From assembly GCA_902564535.1 (NCBI GenBank), contig CACFBG010000007.1:1-54875 (forward strand): DNA of 54,875 nucleotides, given 5' to 3'. Positions 38,301-47,514 of the stretch are shown here, piece by piece. The notes under the pieces are model-generated. The model saw nothing but the letters and a program-made list of their open reading frames with translations, made no database searches and was not told where the DNA came from. Within the stretch, counting starts at the first letter, position 1; the number at the start of each line of letters is the position of its first letter. The position numbers were made by a program, and so were the translations under genes. Source of the stretch: an uncultured Prochlorococcus sp. GTDB taxonomy: Bacteria > Cyanobacteriota > Cyanobacteriia > PCC-6307 > Cyanobiaceae.

Positions 38301-38511
38301 CATCCATAATCCCATCTGGCAATAAATTCTTACTTTTAAGCCAAATGCGAAGATTTTCCGGATCTAAAGCGAAAGGATGTATGGCTGGTGTTTCTTTAGG
38401 CCCACTTGGTTCGGCTACTTTCCATGCATCAGCCCAAATCAACAACGCGGGGCCATCCGAACTGCTCGCAGTTCGGATGGCAGGCAGCCAGGTGGCATGC
38501 AAGAGGCTCAT
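35305..38511 (-). CDS. Large SNF2-family ATPase/helicase
   Basis: A 1068-aa SNF2 protein. The first 580 residues hold the accessory region common to bacterial SNF2 proteins of this class; the ATPase core starts near 600 with RPYQERGLGWLAFL. Core motifs are ADDMGLGKTIQ (I), VIDEAQAIKN (DEAQ, II), MTGTPVENR (III), LSLKAGGVGLNLTRANHVFH (V) and QATDRAYRIGQ (VI). Such proteins translocate on dsDNA and remodel protein-DNA complexes, for example stalled RNA polymerase or repair intermediates. It overlaps a short upstream gene and a downstream SWIM gene by 4 nt each. Confidence 0.94.
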   Translation of the reverse strand: MSLLHATWLPAIRTASSSDGPALLIWADAWKVAEPSGPKETPAIHPFALDPENLRIWLKSKNLLPDGIMDASACLTLPSRSINQKIQRNKTSNPEIEKNNDPEWIGFPLQAGEAIPKSPEWWPWQVKGLAISPSNATEWISKLPLSGKHNYLGEELRWWSHLQRWALSLIAKGRWLPQVELSRGEFYPHRARWVPLLNREDDRRRLEELAGSLPLVATCALPWKEGAINNNHLTTRLRLEAMREANPVASCRPRSGRLRVANLLSELIDAQLRKSFTKETSGLDPLLQAWQEALGSETGIISLPDEEVKRLSKASLHWKEGIAGNVAAARACLELVTPVKGDELWTLQFSLQAEADPTLRVPAATAWAAGSELLQIGEVSVENPGEVLLEGMGRALTVFPALERGLENPIPESMQLTPAEAFILVRTAAKELRDIGVGVELPPSLSGGLASRLGLAIQAEISTNSRELTLGQKLNWSWEFMIGGITLNLRELENLAAKKNPLILHKGAWLQLRPNDLKNAEKFSSAQIKLNLDDALRLTAAEDDTLMRLPVHQFEPGPMLQGVLEQYHQKKAPEPLATPEKFIGQLRPYQERGLGWLAFLHRFNQGACLADDMGLGKTIQLLAFLQHLKSEQELKGPTLLIAPTSVLTNWKREALAFTPDLQVLEHYGPKRSSTPAELNKVLKNIDLVLTSYGHIQRDVDLLKTINWQGIVIDEAQAIKNPNAKQSQATRAIAKVDKTKKFKIAMTGTPVENRVSELWALMDFLNPRVLGEEDFFHQRYRLPIERYGDMSSLKDLKARVSPFILRRLKTDKAIISDLPEKIELSEWVDLTKEQKELYKKIVSETLDRMSTGTNAQHHGKILGLLTKLKQICNHPSLFLKETNIDTEFINRSRKLQRLDEILEEVIDAGDRALLFTQFKEWGNLLQSYLQEKWKIEVLFLHGGSKKQERQAMIDRFQDDPRGPQLFLLSLKAGGVGLNLTRANHVFHIDRWWNPAVENQATDRAYRIGQENRVMVHKFITSNSVEEKIDQMIAKKSKLTEEVIGSGENWLSNLDVNQLRELVSLEDNEL

Positions 38512-38687
38512 GGCCGCGTTGCGGAAATCATGAGTAATTGTCCTTTGCAGAAGAAATATCCCTGTTGCTTGAGAACAGTGACATTCATAGGAGTTCCATA
38601 TTTAATATTGGCAACTTCTTGTTTTTTTGTCAGTACGACAAAACCTTCTTTAACTTGAGGATTGCAAAAGTTGTGATAGTGGTGCAT
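38508..38687 (-). CDS. Small 59-aa protein translationally coupled to SNF2
   Basis: I found this frame by translating the reverse strand upstream of the SNF2 gene. It runs from ATG (38687) to TGA (38510-38508) and encodes 59 residues, MHHYHNFCNPQVKEGFVVLT at the start and GYFFCKGQLLMISATRP at the end. Its stop overlaps the SNF2 ATG in an ATGA arrangement, the same as between SNF2 and SWIM. The His-rich N-terminus, two Cys and beta-like VLTKKQEVANIKYGTPM pattern look like a real small domain. Function unknown. Confidence 0.68.
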   Translation of the reverse strand: MHHYHNFCNPQVKEGFVVLTKKQEVANIKYGTPMNVTVLKQQGYFFCKGQLLMISATRP

Positions 38688-38896
38688 GAGAGAGTTCTGT
38701 AAAATATGTTGATTTTTATATCGACTGCTAACTCAATTTTCGTCAAAATTGCATTATTTCTTGGGGATTTGAATTGATTCACACAAGTTTTTTATGAGTA
38801 TTCTCTCATTAATCTCATATCCTTTTTATAAAGATGATCTTGTTGCCATGTTCCAGAATAAACATGGTTTATTGACCTTTTTCTTTTCTTATTGCT

Positions 38897-41566
38897 ATGG
38901 ACGTTTCGTCATCGTCCCAATTTGGTGAGCTCAAACCAACTTCAGGAGCTGATATTCGAAGGGCTTTCTTAGCCTTCTTTGCTGAGCGAGGACATAAGGT
39001 TATCCCTAGCGCTTCTTTGATCCCTGAAGATCCTACAGTTTTATTAACCATTGCTGGCATGTTGCCTTTTAAACCAATATTTCTTGGACAAAGACAACCC
39101 CCAGCAGCTAGAGCAACAAGTAGTCAAAAGTGTATTCGCACAAATGATATAGAAAATGTTGGTCGAACAGCCAGGCACCATACTTTTTTTGAGATGCTTG
39201 GTAATTTTTCCTTTGGGGATTATTTTAAGAAGGAAGCAATTCAGTGGGCCTGGGAGTTAAGTACTGAGGTATTTGGTTTAGATAAAAAAAATTTAGTTGT
39301 GAGCATTTTTAGAGAAGATGAAGAAGCAAATACAATATGGAAAGATTTAATAGGAATTCATCAAGATAAAATAATTAGAATGGATGAGGCAGATAATTTT
39401 TGGTCATCTGGACCCACTGGACCATGTGGTCCCTGCTCGGAACTTTATTATGACTTTAAGCCTGAATTAGGAACTCAAAATATTAACCTTGAAGATGATT
39501 CAAGATTTATTGAATTCTATAATCTTGTTTTCATGCAGTACAATAAAGATGCTTCAGGTAAATTAACAAAACTAGAGAATTTTAATATTGATACTGGAAT
39601 GGGATTAGAGAGAATGGCGCAGATTTTGCAGAAAGTTCCTAATAACTATGAAACAGACTTGATTTTTCCTTTAATACTTCAAACTGCTAAATTAGCAAAT
39701 TTAGATTATTTTTCTTTAGATGAAAATAGAAAAATCTCTTTAAAAGTAATTGCAGATCATGCAAGAGCTGTTACTCAGTTGATCTCTGATGGAGTATCTG
39801 CGAGTAATATTGGTAGAGGTTATATTTTGCGTCGCTTGCTTCGACGCATGATAAGACATGGTCGACTTTTAGGTATAAATAAGAAATTTGTAAAAAGTTT
39901 AGGTTCTTCTGTAATATCTTTGATGATAGATGCTTACCCTGAGCTTGAAGAAAATAAGAAATACATTCTTTCCGAATTAGAAAATGAAGAAATTCGATTT
40001 CTAGAGACTCTTGACAGAGGTGTAAAACTTTTGCAGGATATAATTCATAAACAACCTCAACAAATATCTGGTGCTGATGCTTTTTTACTTTATGATACTT
40101 ATGGATTTCCTTTAGAATTAACACAAGAAATAGCTGCAGAAAAAAATCTGACTGTTGATCTCAATGGATTTAATATTGAAATGAAGAAACAACGTGAACG
40201 AGCTAAATCTGCACAAGTAACTATTGATTTAACATCGCAAAATTCGATTCAGCAAATTGCTACTGATCTAAATTCAACTGTATTTAAAGGGTATGAAACT
40301 TTAAAATATTCATCTACTGTTTTGGCGATATTAGTGAATGGAAAAATAGTGAATGAAGCAATATCTGGCGACAAAGTAAATGTCATTCTTGATCAAACAC
40401 CCTTTTTTGGTGAGTCAGGAGGTCAAGTTGGAGATAATGGATTTTTGGTAAATAATGAATTAATAGTTTGTATTGATTCCGTCAAACGTGAGAAGGAAGT
40501 TTTTGTTCATGCTGGCATCGTGCAAAGAGGTAAGTTAATAGTTCATGGAACTGTTGAAGCCAAAGTTGACCAAACTTTGCGTCGTCGTGCTCAGGCAAAT
40601 CACACAGCAACTCATCTTTTGCAATCTGCTCTAAAAAAAATAGTAGATACAAGTATTGGTCAGAGAGGTTCCTTAGTTGCCTTTGATCGTTTGAGGTTTG
40701 ATTTCAATTCCCCTAGACCTTTAACAGGTGATGAATTGCAAAATGTAGAGGATATGATTAATTGTTGGATAGCAGAAGATCATCCGTTAGTTGTGAAGTC
40801 AATGCCTATTGATGAAGCTTTGTCATTAGGTGCGTTAGCGATGTTTGGAGAGAAGTATGGAGATGTTGTTCGAGTTGTAGATGTTCCAGGTGTATCTATG
40901 GAATTGTGTGGTGGAACTCATGTTAAAAAGACAGCAGAGTTGGGGGCATTTAAAATTATTAGTGAAACAGGTGTAGCCTCTGGGATTAGACGTATTGAAG
41001 CTATAGCAGGACAGTCAATTTTAGATTATCTAAATGAGAGAGATGTTGTAGTAAAGGCTTTAAGTGAACTTTTTAAAGCACAACCTAAAGAGATCATTGA
41101 TAGGGTGAATTCTTTACAGAATGAGCTTAAAGGGGTAGAGAAAGATTACAAATTGGTTAGTGAAGAGCTTGCTTCTTTAAAGGTTCTTGACTTGGCAAAT
41201 CATGCGATCTCGACTGAGAAGATGCAATTTGTTGTTCAAAGAATTGATGGCATTACTGGTAAAGCGCTTCAAACAGCTGCTCAAAAATTAATGAAAAATC
41301 TTGGTGAAAATTCGGCAATTGTATTAGGAGGATTGCCAGATTTGAATGATCCAACAAAAGTGGTTTTAGTGGTTGCCTTTGGTAAGGAGGTGATTGCTGG
41401 AGGTTTGAATGCTGGAAAATTTATTAGTCCTATAGCTAAGCTTTGTGGCGGCGGCGGCGGCGGTAGGGCTCATTTGGCACAAGCAGGTGGGGGTGACGCC
41501 AATGCTTTAAATGGTGCGTTGGAAACAGCGAGAGAAAATCTTTTAAATGCTTTAAATGATTATTGA
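38897..41566 (+). CDS. alaS: Alanyl-tRNA synthetase
   Basis: AlaS charges tRNA-Ala. The 889-aa protein begins RRAFLAFFAERGHKVIPSAS and carries class II motifs (RCIRTNDIENVG-like CIRTNDIENVGRTARHHTFF), the editing-domain HxxxH in NHTATHLLQ, and CGGTHV. The C-Ala domain ends with a Gly-rich loop. That loop is coded by five GGC codons in a row plus GGT (41447-41464), a GC-rich tract in an AT-rich genome. It overlaps the convergent speA by 7 nt. Confidence 0.97.
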   Translation: MDVSSSSQFGELKPTSGADIRRAFLAFFAERGHKVIPSASLIPEDPTVLLTIAGMLPFKPIFLGQRQPPAARATSSQKCIRTNDIENVGRTARHHTFFEMLGNFSFGDYFKKEAIQWAWELSTEVFGLDKKNLVVSIFREDEEANTIWKDLIGIHQDKIIRMDEADNFWSSGPTGPCGPCSELYYDFKPELGTQNINLEDDSRFIEFYNLVFMQYNKDASGKLTKLENFNIDTGMGLERMAQILQKVPNNYETDLIFPLILQTAKLANLDYFSLDENRKISLKVIADHARAVTQLISDGVSASNIGRGYILRRLLRRMIRHGRLLGINKKFVKSLGSSVISLMIDAYPELEENKKYILSELENEEIRFLETLDRGVKLLQDIIHKQPQQISGADAFLLYDTYGFPLELTQEIAAEKNLTVDLNGFNIEMKKQRERAKSAQVTIDLTSQNSIQQIATDLNSTVFKGYETLKYSSTVLAILVNGKIVNEAISGDKVNVILDQTPFFGESGGQVGDNGFLVNNELIVCIDSVKREKEVFVHAGIVQRGKLIVHGTVEAKVDQTLRRRAQANHTATHLLQSALKKIVDTSIGQRGSLVAFDRLRFDFNSPRPLTGDELQNVEDMINCWIAEDHPLVVKSMPIDEALSLGALAMFGEKYGDVVRVVDVPGVSMELCGGTHVKKTAELGAFKIISETGVASGIRRIEAIAGQSILDYLNERDVVVKALSELFKAQPKEIIDRVNSLQNELKGVEKDYKLVSEELASLKVLDLANHAISTEKMQFVVQRIDGITGKALQTAAQKLMKNLGENSAIVLGGLPDLNDPTKVVLVVAFGKEVIAGGLNAGKFISPIAKLCGGGGGGRAHLAQAGGGDANALNGALETARENLLNALNDY

Positions 41567-43515
41567 TCTTGTAGATAAGTACTTTGATGCATGCTTGTTT
41601 CGAGGTGATCCATCAGACGTTGTGCATCTTTGATTTTTAAAGTTCCTTGTTGAATAGCTTTTTCACTGGATATTCTTAGTCTTTCTAGCAATTGCTTGGG
41701 ATTATGTTCCATAGCTTTTAAGACATCAGATTTCGTATTGCCTCGTACTACATGATCTAATTTGTATCCTTTTTCTTTAAGCAGTCTTATATGAGCTGAG
41801 TTTGTAGTACCAAATAAATTATGTAAATTGCCCATAACCTCCTGATAGGCTCCACTTAGAAACATTCCGATGAAATAATTTTCATTGTAATTAACCTTAT
41901 GCAATTCTAATAATTTCTTGCTTTTTCCATTATTAATAAAATTAGCGATTTTGCCATCAGAATCACAAGTTAAATCAGCAAAATGACCTATTTCAGTTGG
42001 CTTTTCATTCAATCTATGTATTGGCATTATAGGAAAAAGTTGATTAATCGCCCAAGTGTCAGGAGCAGATCTAAAAATAGATAGATTTGCATAATATGTA
42101 TTAGCAATAGATGAATATAACATTTTACTTTCTTCGGAAAAAAGATGTTTATTTGGTAATGTTGTAAGAATAGATTTTGCACATGCCCAACTTAATTGCT
42201 CTGCAATTGCTCTTTCTCTGAGACCAATATATCCAAGTCTAAAAGAAGTAAGAGCATCATTTTTGAATTTAATAGCATCATTCCAAGCTTCTTGAAGAGA
42301 TGAGATATTTTCATTATCTTTTACTATAATATGTTTAATTATGTGATATGTTTCTCTCAGATTATGAACAGGTAGACATTCACTCCCTGTCGTGAGAGGT
42401 ATATTTGAAGGGGTGCTACTTGTTCCTAAAATATTAAAAATAAGTATTGAGAAATGACTGGCAATTGATCTACCACTTTCACTGATTAAAGTAGGTACAA
42501 GTATATTTTTTTCCTTACAGCTTTCGCGAACTGTAGCGACAACATCATTAGCATAATTTTGTAATGAATAATTAGTTGAACCTGCTGTTGCTGTTTTACT
42601 ACCATCGTAATCTATTCCTAACCCTCCTCCTACATCTAAGTAGCCCATTGGAGCTCCTTGTCTATTTAGTTCAATATATATTTGACTTGCCTCTTGTAAT
42701 GCATCTTTGAGTATCGCTATATCATTAATTTGGCTACCAATATGAAAATGTAGTAGTTTTAATTCATTTAAAAGGTTTGCTTTTTTTAATTTCTCAATTG
42801 TAACAAGAATATCTGGAATAGAAAGACCAAACTTAGCATTTTCCCCTATTGATTCAGCCCATCTTCCACTACTATCACTTGATAATTTTGCTCTAATTCC
42901 AATAAGAGGAGCTGCTCCAATTTCCTTACTTGCAGAAATAATTCTTTCTACTTCATTGACTTGTTCAATGACTATCACCGGTTTTCTACCAAGTTGTCTG
43001 GCTAAAATAGCTGTCTCTATATATCTTTTATCTTTGTAACCATTACATATTAATAATGCCTTGGGATTGTCAACTAATGATAGGGCAATTAAAAGTTCTG
43101 CTTTGCTTCCTGCTTCTAGTCCAAAATTCCATTTTTTTCCACAAGTAATAATTTCTTCTACTACATGCCTATGCTGATTACATTTGATTGGAAAAACACC
43201 TTGATATTTACCTGGATATTTGTAATCGCTTATGGCTTTCTTAAAGGCAAGATGAATCTTATTTATACGATCTTCTAAAATGTCATCAAATCGAATTAAT
43301 ATTGGTGTTTGAAGATTGCGACTTTCGAGTTCTTTTACTAATTCCAGTAAATCAAGGCTGGAATCTTTATCTTTCTTACCTTGTGGATGAACTGCAATAT
43401 TACCTAGTTCATTGATTGAGAAGTATTCTTCACCCCAACGCTGAAGCCCATATAGTTCTGAGCTTTGTTCAATGCTCCAGTTTGCTTGGGATTGTGAGGT
43501 GTTAGTTTCTTTCAA
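41560..43515 (-). CDS. speA: Biosynthetic arginine decarboxylase
   Basis: SpeA makes agmatine for polyamine synthesis. The 651-aa PLP enzyme of the alanine-racemase fold shows the PLP lysine region GVFPIKCNQ, LLHFHIGSQ, the Gly-rich DVGGGLGIDYDG and ESGRSIASH. The length is typical of the large E. coli SpeA type. The start is TTG with AGGCAACC upstream; no ATG is available nearby. It is divergent from ndk across about 143 nt and converges on alaS. Confidence 0.95.
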   Translation of the reverse strand: MKETNTSQSQANWSIEQSSELYGLQRWGEEYFSINELGNIAVHPQGKKDKDSSLDLLELVKELESRNLQTPILIRFDDILEDRINKIHLAFKKAISDYKYPGKYQGVFPIKCNQHRHVVEEIITCGKKWNFGLEAGSKAELLIALSLVDNPKALLICNGYKDKRYIETAILARQLGRKPVIVIEQVNEVERIISASKEIGAAPLIGIRAKLSSDSSGRWAESIGENAKFGLSIPDILVTIEKLKKANLLNELKLLHFHIGSQINDIAILKDALQEASQIYIELNRQGAPMGYLDVGGGLGIDYDGSKTATAGSTNYSLQNYANDVVATVRESCKEKNILVPTLISESGRSIASHFSILIFNILGTSSTPSNIPLTTGSECLPVHNLRETYHIIKHIIVKDNENISSLQEAWNDAIKFKNDALTSFRLGYIGLRERAIAEQLSWACAKSILTTLPNKHLFSEESKMLYSSIANTYYANLSIFRSAPDTWAINQLFPIMPIHRLNEKPTEIGHFADLTCDSDGKIANFINNGKSKKLLELHKVNYNENYFIGMFLSGAYQEVMGNLHNLFGTTNSAHIRLLKEKGYKLDHVVRGNTKSDVLKAMEHNPKQLLERLRISSEKAIQQGTLKIKDAQRLMDHLETSMHQSTYLQDQ

Positions 43516-43658
43516 GGTTGCCTGAGATAGATGAGTAAATTTCGTTTATGGATAGTGTGATTTTACGAAAATCTAATTCTTGTTTTCTTTATATGCCATC
43601 GTTCACTTGCCAAGAGGGCCTCTGACCAAAGACTATGTCTTGAATCTTATTTGTTTTC

Positions 43659-44117
43659 ATGACTTTAGAAAGGACTTTTGTCGCTATCAAGCCAGATGGG
43701 GTTCAGAGAGGCTTGGTGAGTGAAATTCTTGGGCGATTTGAGAGAAAAGGTTTTAAGTTGGTTGCTTTAAAGCAGTTAACCCCGAGCCGTGAATTGGCTG
43801 AGAAGCATTATGGGGTCCATTGTGAACGCCCTTTCTTTAAGGGCCTTGTCGATTTTATTACCAGTGGTCCAGTAATAGCTATGGTTTGGGAGGGAGATGG
43901 CGTTATTTCAAGTGCGAGAAAGCTAATTGGAGCAACGAAACCATTGGAAGCTGAGCCTGGCACGATTCGTGGAGATTTAGCTGTAAATATTGGCCGAAAT
44001 GTTATTCATGGTTCAGATGGTCCAGAAACAGCAAAATTTGAAATAGGATTATGGTTTGATTATTCAGAAATTAATGAATGGCTTCCTTCAGATAATCAAT
44101 GGAGAATAGAATCTTAA
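43659..44117 (+). CDS. ndk: Nucleoside diphosphate kinase
   Basis: Ndk transfers gamma-phosphate among nucleotides. The 152-aa length is standard; the active-site His117 is in NVIHGSD and the substrate-binding segment is [10 protein letters not shown]. It ends 4 nt inside the convergent thiO gene. Confidence 0.97.
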   Translation: MTLERTFVAIKPDGVQRGLVSEILGRFERKGFKLVALKQLTPSRELAEKHYGVHCERPFFKGLVDFITSGPVIAMVWEGDGVISSARKLIGATKPLEAEPGTIRGDLAVNIGRNVIHGSDGPETAKFEIGLWFDYSEINEWLPSDNQWRIES

Positions 44118-45247
44118 TATTGATGAGTCATAATTAATTTTTCAGCAAACCTATTAAAGGTAAAAGATAATAAAAGATCATTTTCATAATCATCTAGCTT
44201 TTCTTTACATATACACTTAGATAGTAAATGAGCAGTAATTGCTGCTAATAAAACGCCATTACGATAATGACCAGTAGCGATCCATACTCCTTCTAATGAA
44301 TGTGCTCCAATTATAGGCTTTTCATCAGGAGTACAAGGTCTAAACCCCCACCACCTTTCCATTGTTGGCCAAGAATTCGCTATTGGAATTAAGTTGTGAA
44401 TTCCTGCCTTGAGTTGTCGTTGTCCAAATGGTGTTAAACCTTCTCTAAAGCCAGCTTCTGGCTCACTAGTTGCTCCGATGACAATCAGTCCATCTTCTCT
44501 TGGAACTAAATATGTTCCTGGTCCAAAAATTATTCTTTTCAAGGAATTTCTTGGCCCTTGAATTGACATCATTTGGCCTTTGACTGGATATATAGTTAGA
44601 TCTTTTAGCAATTGATTACTCCAAGCTCCACTACAAATAATTGCTTGTCGACTTTTGATATAAAGCTCCTCTCCCTCTGCACTTTGAATATTGATACCTT
44701 CTAAATAAGAACCATTGTGAACGAGCTTAAGGACTCTTACACCTTCTTGAAATTTGACCCCTAATTCAACACATGCTTTTTCAAGAGCTCTCATTAACTG
44801 TCGACGATTATCTATTTGTCCATCTTGTTCAAACAAAAGTCCACTTTTCCAATGCTCAGCTATTCCTGGAGTTTCTTTTTCTAGATCACTTCGATTTAAT
44901 TTCTTACCAAAGCATGCAGTTGGATATTCATTTAATTGGTGCTCACTTGTAAAAGGGACTAAAACTCCACATTGTCTTAGGCCACAACTCATTCCACTAG
45001 AAGTTTCGATTTGCTTCACCCAATTGGGGATGAGATTTAAGCTTTGTTGACCAAGTTCTAAGATTTTCCCTTGCAGTCCTTCCGCATGAGGTGCAAGCAT
45101 CCCTGCGGCAACAAACCCAGCGGCTTCATTTCGATTGCGACTGAGAACCTCAACTTTTTTGCCTTTGAGGGCTAATGCATGTGCTAATGAGAGACCTATA
45201 AGACCGCCACCAAGAATCAATAAAGGGTTTTGAGATGAGACCTTCAT
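44114..45247 (-). CDS. thiO: Glycine oxidase ThiO-like flavoprotein
   Basis: ThiO oxidises glycine to the iminoacetate used for the thiazole of thiamine. The 377-aa protein opens with an FAD motif [17 protein letters not shown]. The C-terminus has the DAO-family segment [18 protein letters not shown] and the flavin-contacting [16 protein letters not shown]. In many cyanobacteria ThiO is fused to ThiG; here it stands alone. A role in thiamine synthesis fits thiL elsewhere in the window but another amine substrate is possible. Confidence 0.85.
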   Translation of the reverse strand: MKVSSQNPLLILGGGLIGLSLAHALALKGKKVEVLSRNRNEAAGFVAAGMLAPHAEGLQGKILELGQQSLNLIPNWVKQIETSSGMSCGLRQCGVLVPFTSEHQLNEYPTACFGKKLNRSDLEKETPGIAEHWKSGLLFEQDGQIDNRRQLMRALEKACVELGVKFQEGVRVLKLVHNGSYLEGINIQSAEGEELYIKSRQAIICSGAWSNQLLKDLTIYPVKGQMMSIQGPRNSLKRIIFGPGTYLVPREDGLIVIGATSEPEAGFREGLTPFGQRQLKAGIHNLIPIANSWPTMERWWGFRPCTPDEKPIIGAHSLEGVWIATGHYRNGVLLAAITAHLLSKCICKEKLDDYENDLLLSFTFNRFAEKLIMTHQY

Positions 45248-45357
45248 TTATGCCAAGGTATACATGTGAATCTTGTTATTTGTTTTAGACCTAGTTTTTT
45301 GTCTTGGCTTAATTTGTTTACTCATAGGAGTTGTAAACTTGTTTAGAGGATTTTTTT

Positions 45358-46833
45358 ATGGACACTTCAGCGACTTCATGGCAGGCAGTTATAGGTTTAG
45401 AAACACATGTCCAATTAGGCACTAATAGCAAGATTTTTACATCAGCTGCTAGTACCTTTGGTGATGATCCAAACACTCATATTGATCCAGTTGTCTGTGG
45501 TTTGCCAGGAACACTTCCTGTTTTAAATCAAAAGGTTCTTGAGTACGCAGTCAAAGCTGCCTTGGCGTTGAATCTCAAAGTGGCCTCCCATAGTAAATTT
45601 GATAGAAAGCAATATTTCTATCCTGATCTTCCAAAAAATTATCAAATTTCTCAATTTGACGAACCAATAGCTGAGAATGGATGGATTGAGGTGGAAGTAG
45701 CAGAAAAAGGTAAAGAAACCTATCTCAAAAAAATTGGCATAGAGCGTCTTCATATGGAAGAAGATGCAGGTAAATTAGTTCATGCTGGAAGTGATCGATT
45801 ATCTGGGTCAACCCATTCTTTGGTTGATTACAACCGCGCTGGTGTGGCCTTAGCTGAGATTGTTAGCAAACCAGATTTGAGGACAGGTAGGGAAGCAGCT
45901 GAATATGCATCGGAGATTCGCAGAATAATGAGGTATTTGGGGGTTTCAGATGGAAATATGCAGGAGGGTTCATTGCGCTGTGATGTAAATATTTCTGTGA
46001 GGCCTAGTTCGGATGCACCATTTGGAACAAAGGTGGAAATCAAAAATATGAATTCTTTTTCAGCAATTCAAAAGGCTTGTGATTTTGAGATAGATCGTCA
46101 AATTAAAGCTTATGAGAATGGAGATGAAGTAGTTCAGGAAACTCGTTTATGGGATGAAGCAAAGCAACTTACAAAAAGTATGAGATCTAAAGAAGGAAGT
46201 AGTGATTATAGATATTTCCCTGATCCTGATTTGGGTCCAATTGAAATAAGTAATGAACTTAAAACGCGTTGGCTGAAAGAATTGCCTGAACTTCCCGCTT
46301 CCAAAAGACATCGATATGCACAAGAAATGGGTTTGTCTGCTTATGACGCAAGAGTATTAACGGATGAGTTTTCTATGACTAAATATTTTGAGGATGTAGT
46401 TAATTTAGGAATTACTCCTAAGACTGCTTCAAATTGGATTACAGGAGATATTTCAGCTTTTGTGAATGCCAATAAATTGAACTTTGCTGAATTATTGTTT
46501 TTGCCTGCTCAACTAGCTGAAATGATTAACATGATTAATTCTGGCAAAATAAGTGGAAAGATTGCCAAGGAAATTTTGCCTGAATTATTAGTTAAAGGTG
46601 GTTCTCCTAAAACAATAGTTGATAGTCGTGGCTTGGGAATGATTAGTGATCCTGAGCAATTAACAGAAATAATAGAAGAATTATTAAAGAATCATCCAAA
46701 TGAAGTAGAGGCTTTTCGTAATGGTAAGAATAAGCTTCAGGGATTCTTTGTTGGTCAGTTAATGAAGAAAACCGCTGGTAAAGCTGATCCAAAATTAGCG
46801 AATCAAATATTACTCAAAAAGCTTCAAGTTTAA
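45358..46833 (+). CDS. gatB: Aspartyl/glutamyl-tRNA(Asn/Gln) amidotransferase subunit B
   Basis: GatB recognises misacylated Glu-tRNA-Gln for GatCAB. The 491-aa protein begins WQAVIGLETHVQLGT, includes RKQYFYPDLPKNYQISQFD and IERLHMEEDAGKLVH, the YDYNRAG-like LVDYNRAGVALAEIVS and MQEGSLRCDVNISVRP. A C-terminal YqeY-like tail (GFFVGQLMKKTAGKADPK) is complete. It converges on coaE with a 4-nt gap. Confidence 0.97.
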   Translation: MDTSATSWQAVIGLETHVQLGTNSKIFTSAASTFGDDPNTHIDPVVCGLPGTLPVLNQKVLEYAVKAALALNLKVASHSKFDRKQYFYPDLPKNYQISQFDEPIAENGWIEVEVAEKGKETYLKKIGIERLHMEEDAGKLVHAGSDRLSGSTHSLVDYNRAGVALAEIVSKPDLRTGREAAEYASEIRRIMRYLGVSDGNMQEGSLRCDVNISVRPSSDAPFGTKVEIKNMNSFSAIQKACDFEIDRQIKAYENGDEVVQETRLWDEAKQLTKSMRSKEGSSDYRYFPDPDLGPIEISNELKTRWLKELPELPASKRHRYAQEMGLSAYDARVLTDEFSMTKYFEDVVNLGITPKTASNWITGDISAFVNANKLNFAELLFLPAQLAEMINMINSGKISGKIAKEILPELLVKGGSPKTIVDSRGLGMISDPEQLTEIIEELLKNHPNEVEAFRNGKNKLQGFFVGQLMKKTAGKADPKLANQILLKKLQV

Positions 46834-46837
46834 ATAT

Positions 46838-47476
46838 TTAAAGGAGATTATCAACTTGTTCTTCCCATTCATTTAAATTATTTCTATTATTTATAATAAT
46901 ATTAGAAATCTTTCTTTTTTGCTTTAAAGGTATTTGGGAATTTAGCATTCTTATTGCATCTTCCTTTTTGATTTTATCTCTATTCATCAGTCTTTTGAGT
47001 TGTTGATTATATGTACAGTCTACAAGCCAGATTTCGCTACACATTTTACTTAATTTTAATTCAAATAACAATGGTAATACTAAAATAATTATAGGCTTTG
47101 AATCTAAGTTGTATATTTCATTAATTATTCTTTGAATAATGATTGGGTGGAGAAGATCTTCTAACCATTTTTTTTCATTTTTATCATTGAAAATAATGCT
47201 TCTTAAAAAAGATCTATTGATTGATATAGTTTCTCCCTCAATGAAATTTATTATTTTCTTGCCATATCGATTGATAACTGCTTTTGTTGATTCCGAATCT
47301 GGTGCTAACGCTTCATGAGCATAGATGTCTGCATCAAGGATTGGTAATTTTTTGACTCTTTGAAGGTAGTAAGAAACGCTACTCTTTCCACTTGCTAGAC
47401 CGCCAGTAATCCCAATTCTTCGTTGTTTTGAGCGAAACGGCACTTCTATGGTTAATTTTGAATTTTTGCCCTGCAT
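46838..47476 (-). CDS. coaE: Dephospho-CoA kinase
   Basis: CoaE completes coenzyme A by phosphorylating the ribose 3'-OH. The 212-aa protein has the P-loop GITGGLASGKSSVS near residue 22, LPILDADIYAHEAL with the catalytic Asp, and the lid LKRLMNRD. About 20 extra N-terminal residues precede the P-loop. It is divergent from argJ over 38 nt. Confidence 0.93.
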   Translation of the reverse strand: MQGKNSKLTIEVPFRSKQRRIGITGGLASGKSSVSYYLQRVKKLPILDADIYAHEALAPDSESTKAVINRYGKKIINFIEGETISINRSFLRSIIFNDKNEKKWLEDLLHPIIIQRIINEIYNLDSKPIIILVLPLLFELKLSKMCSEIWLVDCTYNQQLKRLMNRDKIKKEDAIRMLNSQIPLKQKRKISNIIINNRNNLNEWEEQVDNLL

Positions 47477-47514
47477 AGCGCAAGATAAATAGATGAGTTT
47501 CTTTTTTAATTGTT

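Noticed and set aside
38377-38658. 93-codon plus-strand frame upstream of alaS
   Set aside because: It is antisense to the SNF2 start and the 59-aa gene, which have better support through the ATGA coupling.
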